From assembly GCF_012927445.1 (NCBI RefSeq), contig NZ_JABBPD010000004.1, positions 779,039 to 843,038 of the forward strand: 64,000 nt of DNA. Direction: 5' to 3'. Position 1 is the stretch's first letter; each line of letters starts with the position of its first letter. The notes below the pieces were generated by a model, which was given only the letters and a program-made list of their open reading frames with translations, ran no database searches and had not been told where the DNA came from. The position numbers and the translations under genes were made by a program. The DNA comes from Rhodoferax sp. Its GTDB lineage: Bacteria > Pseudomonadota > Gammaproteobacteria > Burkholderiales > Burkholderiaceae_C. Below, in pieces: positions 62,401 through 64,000 of this stretch.

Positions 62401-62700
62401 TTAGAAATCAAGTTGGGTACTGCTGGCGTGCGTGCAAAACGCGTAGTACATCGATAACGTCCCGCTCAACGCGATAGACCACGATGTAGTTGGGATGGGT
62501 GCGCAAGTAATGGGCCTATGACTCGCCTCTATTTCGTCTATGAGGGCGTCCATTTCCGCCATGACTTGATCATGAGGAATGCTTGGCCTTGGGTCGTCTA
62601 TCGCTTCCTTCACTTTGGCACAAAACCATTGATCGTAGCTGGCTGCCTCTTCTTCGCTCGCAAATTCAAAAATCCGCGGGTCAAGGGTTGCGGTGTTCAT
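62401..62700 (-). CDS. PaaA2-like antitoxin fused out of frame to toxin remains
   Basis: The first ~60 residues resemble PaaA2/stability-determinant antitoxins: [20 protein letters not shown] near residue 11 and [20 protein letters not shown] near 33. After [11 protein letters not shown] the frame enters sequence that in another frame encodes the end of a ParE toxin, so the last ~38 residues are not antitoxin. A deletion has removed the start and most of the toxin gene. The antitoxin part may still be produced. Confidence 0.6.
   Translation of the reverse strand: MNTATLDPRIFEFASEEEAASYDQWFCAKVKEAIDDPRPSIPHDQVMAEMDALIDEIEASHRPITCAPIPTTSWSIALSGTLSMYYAFCTHASSTQLDF
62408..62516 (-). pseudogene. 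C-terminal remnant of a ParE/RelE-type toxin
   Basis: In a different frame from the antitoxin fusion the codons read [18 protein letters not shown] then [16 protein letters not shown] and stop at 62408-62410. This is the typical C-terminal strand pair of ParE toxins (YRVE...LRVLHARQ). The N-terminal two thirds of the toxin are missing. Confidence 0.7.
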
Positions 62701-62762
62701 GCGTTCTCCAGATCGGGTTGTCGTGTTGGAATATCAACACTAAGCAATTGTGCATCGATTTT

Positions 62763-63117
62763 CCTGGCACCAACGCATGCACACCTTGCCGGGTACGCAA
62801 TTCAATCAAATCGTGCTGATTGAACAGGGCTGGGCGCGGCCCGACAAAACTCATGTCGCCCGCCAGAATGCTCCACAACTGCGGCAGCTCGTCCAGGCTG
62901 CTCTTGCGCAAGAAGCTGCCGATGGGCGTCAAGTAAGCATCCGGGTTGCTCAGCAAATGCGTCGCCACCGCAGGGGAGGTGTTGCGCCCACCCGGTCAGA
63001 CCAATATAGCGCCGGGCCTTTTGAAGTCAAGCGCACCGCCAAGGCCACCAGCACAATCGGCAACAACAAGACAAGGCCAGCGCACCCGCCTGCGATCAGA
63101 TCAAATAGTCTTTTCAT
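62763..63117 (-). pseudogene. Broken duplicate of the sugar phosphotransferase
   Basis: Starts MKRLFDLI like the intact gene at 61616-62176, but about 43 bases around the KFRSMQ motif are missing (a frameshift, not a multiple of three). It continues with [20 protein letters not shown] and stops matching near [14 protein letters not shown], before the GLTGWAQVNGRD region. It cannot make an active enzyme. Confidence 0.85.
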
Positions 63118-63148
63118 TACGTTACATCGTCATAGCGAGCGAGCGTGT

Positions 63149-63184
63149 CGTCATTGCGAGGAGCGCAGCGACGTGGCAATCCAT
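63149..63184 (+). repeat. CATTGCGAGGAGCG-type palindromic repeat, copy B
   Basis: GTCATTGCGAGGAGCGCAGC followed by GACGTGGCAATCCAT, two base differences from copy A at 62187. It lies at the equivalent position relative to the duplicated sugar-transferase gene. Confidence 0.85.
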
Positions 63185-63302
63185 GAACCCCATCCCCCAC
63201 CGCCCGCCGCAGTCCCCCGTCCACCGACATCGGCGGCAGCCAGCCCAACAGGCTGCGCGCTTTGGAAATATCGACCTGCAAATTACCGCATAGGCGCTGC
63301 AT
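63185..63302 (-). pseudogene. Remnant of a sugar-nucleotide epimerase C-terminus, copy B
   Basis: The minus strand encodes GNLQVDISKARSLLGWLPPM then SVDGGLRRAV, which matches the C-terminal end of NAD-dependent nucleotide-sugar epimerases (D-x-S-x-A...LGWxPP). About 35-40 residues remain, in frame with the CATTGCGAGG repeat. The better preserved of the two copies. Confidence 0.6.
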
Positions 63303-63318
63303 CGCATCGCAATACTAT

Positions 63319-63368
63319 TCAAAAACAATAGCTGCTCACGCAGTGTTGACGGGGGCTACAGCCCTGAA
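63319..63368 (+). repeat. Dispersed repeat copy, right side of the duplication
   Basis: AAAAACAATAGCTGCTCACG, then CAGTGTTGACGGGGGCTACAGCC. It occupies the same relative place as the copy at 62351, next to the epimerase remnant. Confidence 0.78.
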
Positions 63369-63433
63369 AGCTATAAATTAATTGGAAGCTGACCCCAATT
63401 GCATCCTTACTTTTTCAATTAATCACATCGGAT

Positions 63434-63622
63434 CTAAAACTTATGATCAATACCGGCTTGCTTCATGATGCCGTTGGCTGTGTGCCGCGATTCACAATTT
63501 GTAGAAACAGTCTGATTGCGCACGCCATTGCTCCAAATTTGGTGCGATGTGCCGTTTTGTCTGATGATTTTGTAACCATGCAGGCGCAGTATCTCAGCCA
63601 CCTGTTTGTAAAAACCATTCAT
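63434..63622 (-). CDS. hicA: HicA-like mRNA interferase toxin
   Basis: 62 residues, double-stranded RNA-binding-like fold family. FYKQVAEILRLHGYKIIRQN near residue 4 and GTSHQIWSNG with the catalytic histidine near 25 match HicA. The start overlaps the antitoxin stop by 4 bases (ATGA). HicA cleaves mRNA in a translation-independent way. Appears intact. Confidence 0.85.
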   Translation of the reverse strand: MNGFYKQVAEILRLHGYKIIRQNGTSHQIWSNGVRNQTVSTNCESRHTANGIMKQAGIDHKF

Positions 63623-63894
63623 GCTGCATGAGGTAGCTCTGAGCTAAGCCTGAAGTCGGCGCGTGCCAGAGGCTTCGGTTGATGCAGCGCTAGCTCAAGC
63701 AAGCTAGATGCCGCCAATAGGGCTTCATTTTTCAAATCTTCAAGGGTACGCCCCTCGACGATAAGACCATCCAAATCCGGGCTTTGAGCAATATAGACAT
63801 TGGCTTCCGGATCATGCGATATATCAACACGCAAGCGCACAGGCAGACCCATGCGGGCCAACACCTTCCAAAACGGAAAACCAACTCTGTACAT
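63619..63894 (-). CDS. hicB: HicB-like antitoxin (DUF1902 type)
   Basis: 91 residues from ATG 63894, which has AAAGGGA upstream; an ATG at 63921 is the alternative. The partial RNase H-like HicB fold is seen as DISHDPEANVYIAQSPDLDG near residue 24, then LIVEGRTLEDLKNEALLAAS. No C-terminal DNA-binding domain is evident, so autoregulation may need another feature. The antitoxin precedes its toxin, the reverse of the classical hicAB order. Confidence 0.82.
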   Translation of the reverse strand: MYRVGFPFWKVLARMGLPVRLRVDISHDPEANVYIAQSPDLDGLIVEGRTLEDLKNEALLAASSLLELALHQPKPLARADFRLSSELPHAA

Positions 63895-64000
63895 CTTTAT
63901 TCCCTTTGTAAACCAATCCATTTGATGACAAACTCTATCACGAATACCTTGAATACCTTCGCGGCTGGGGAGCAGCTACAACATACCAACCCCCTGCAGG

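Overview
The window looks like a chromosomal segment of a betaproteobacterium of the family Comamonadaceae (Rhodoferax/Polaromonas-like). Grounds: GC-rich DNA, the HslV N-terminus starting MEQFHGTT, a DksA with a single zinc-finger cysteine, a SlmA-type regulator, the gene neighbourhoods mraZ-rsmH-ftsL-ftsI-murE, hslVU and xerC-DUF484-dapF, and a dispersed ~45-50 bp repeat. I recall that repeat from this family but could not check it. Genus-level placement is inference.

Layout. 1-4.5 kb: start of the division and cell wall (dcw) cluster on the minus strand, ending inside murE, with a four-repeat MraZ operator upstream. 4.6-12.3 kb: hslUV, a STAS protein, a dksA-like gene with a long basic extension, a CobW/ZigA GTPase, an RlmI-type methyltransferase and a small unknown gene. 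12.3-14.9 kb: xerC, DUF484 and dapF. 14.9-19.9 kb: a NUDIX/metallo-beta-lactamase fusion, MtfA, a pseudouridine-synthase-like protein with an altered active site, NhaR and a cysteine-free IscR-like regulator. 19.88-20.27 kb: the RNase P RNA gene on the minus strand. 20.4-36.4 kb: mostly single housekeeping and regulatory genes (cysK, two cyclic-di-GMP proteins, an FAD protein, RhtB exporter, hemerythrin, htpX, DUF3025, NYN protein, pyrC, LysR, PBP1a). 36.4-47.9 kb: mixed accessory genes, including a decayed ABC-transporter fragment, a FEN-type nuclease with an unknown partner, an Atm1-type exporter, a PagL-like deacylase with an abnormal 3' end, alpha-carbonic anhydrase and an orphan encapsulated-ferritin-like gene. 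47.99-55.5 kb: a TetR-headed beta-oxidation operon (TetR, acyl-CoA dehydrogenase, DUF2147, fused HADH/hydratase, thiolase, hydratase). 55.6-57.2 kb: slmA and argB. 57.3-64 kb: an exopolysaccharide/O-antigen margin (WbpM-like dehydratase, sugar transferase) mixed with TacAT, a fused PaaA2-ParE remnant, HicAB, an H-NS-like protein, an adenosine kinase and a degraded segmental duplication.

Functional themes are division and peptidoglycan synthesis (mraZ to murE, PBP1a, dapF, SlmA), protein quality control (HslUV, HtpX), cyclic-di-GMP signalling, fatty-acid degradation and surface polysaccharide. The least explained features are the repeat family, three copies of which are read in frame inside conserved enzymes, and the duplicated, toxin-antitoxin-rich block at the right end. 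No CRISPR array, tRNA, rRNA operon, prophage or intact insertion sequence was seen.
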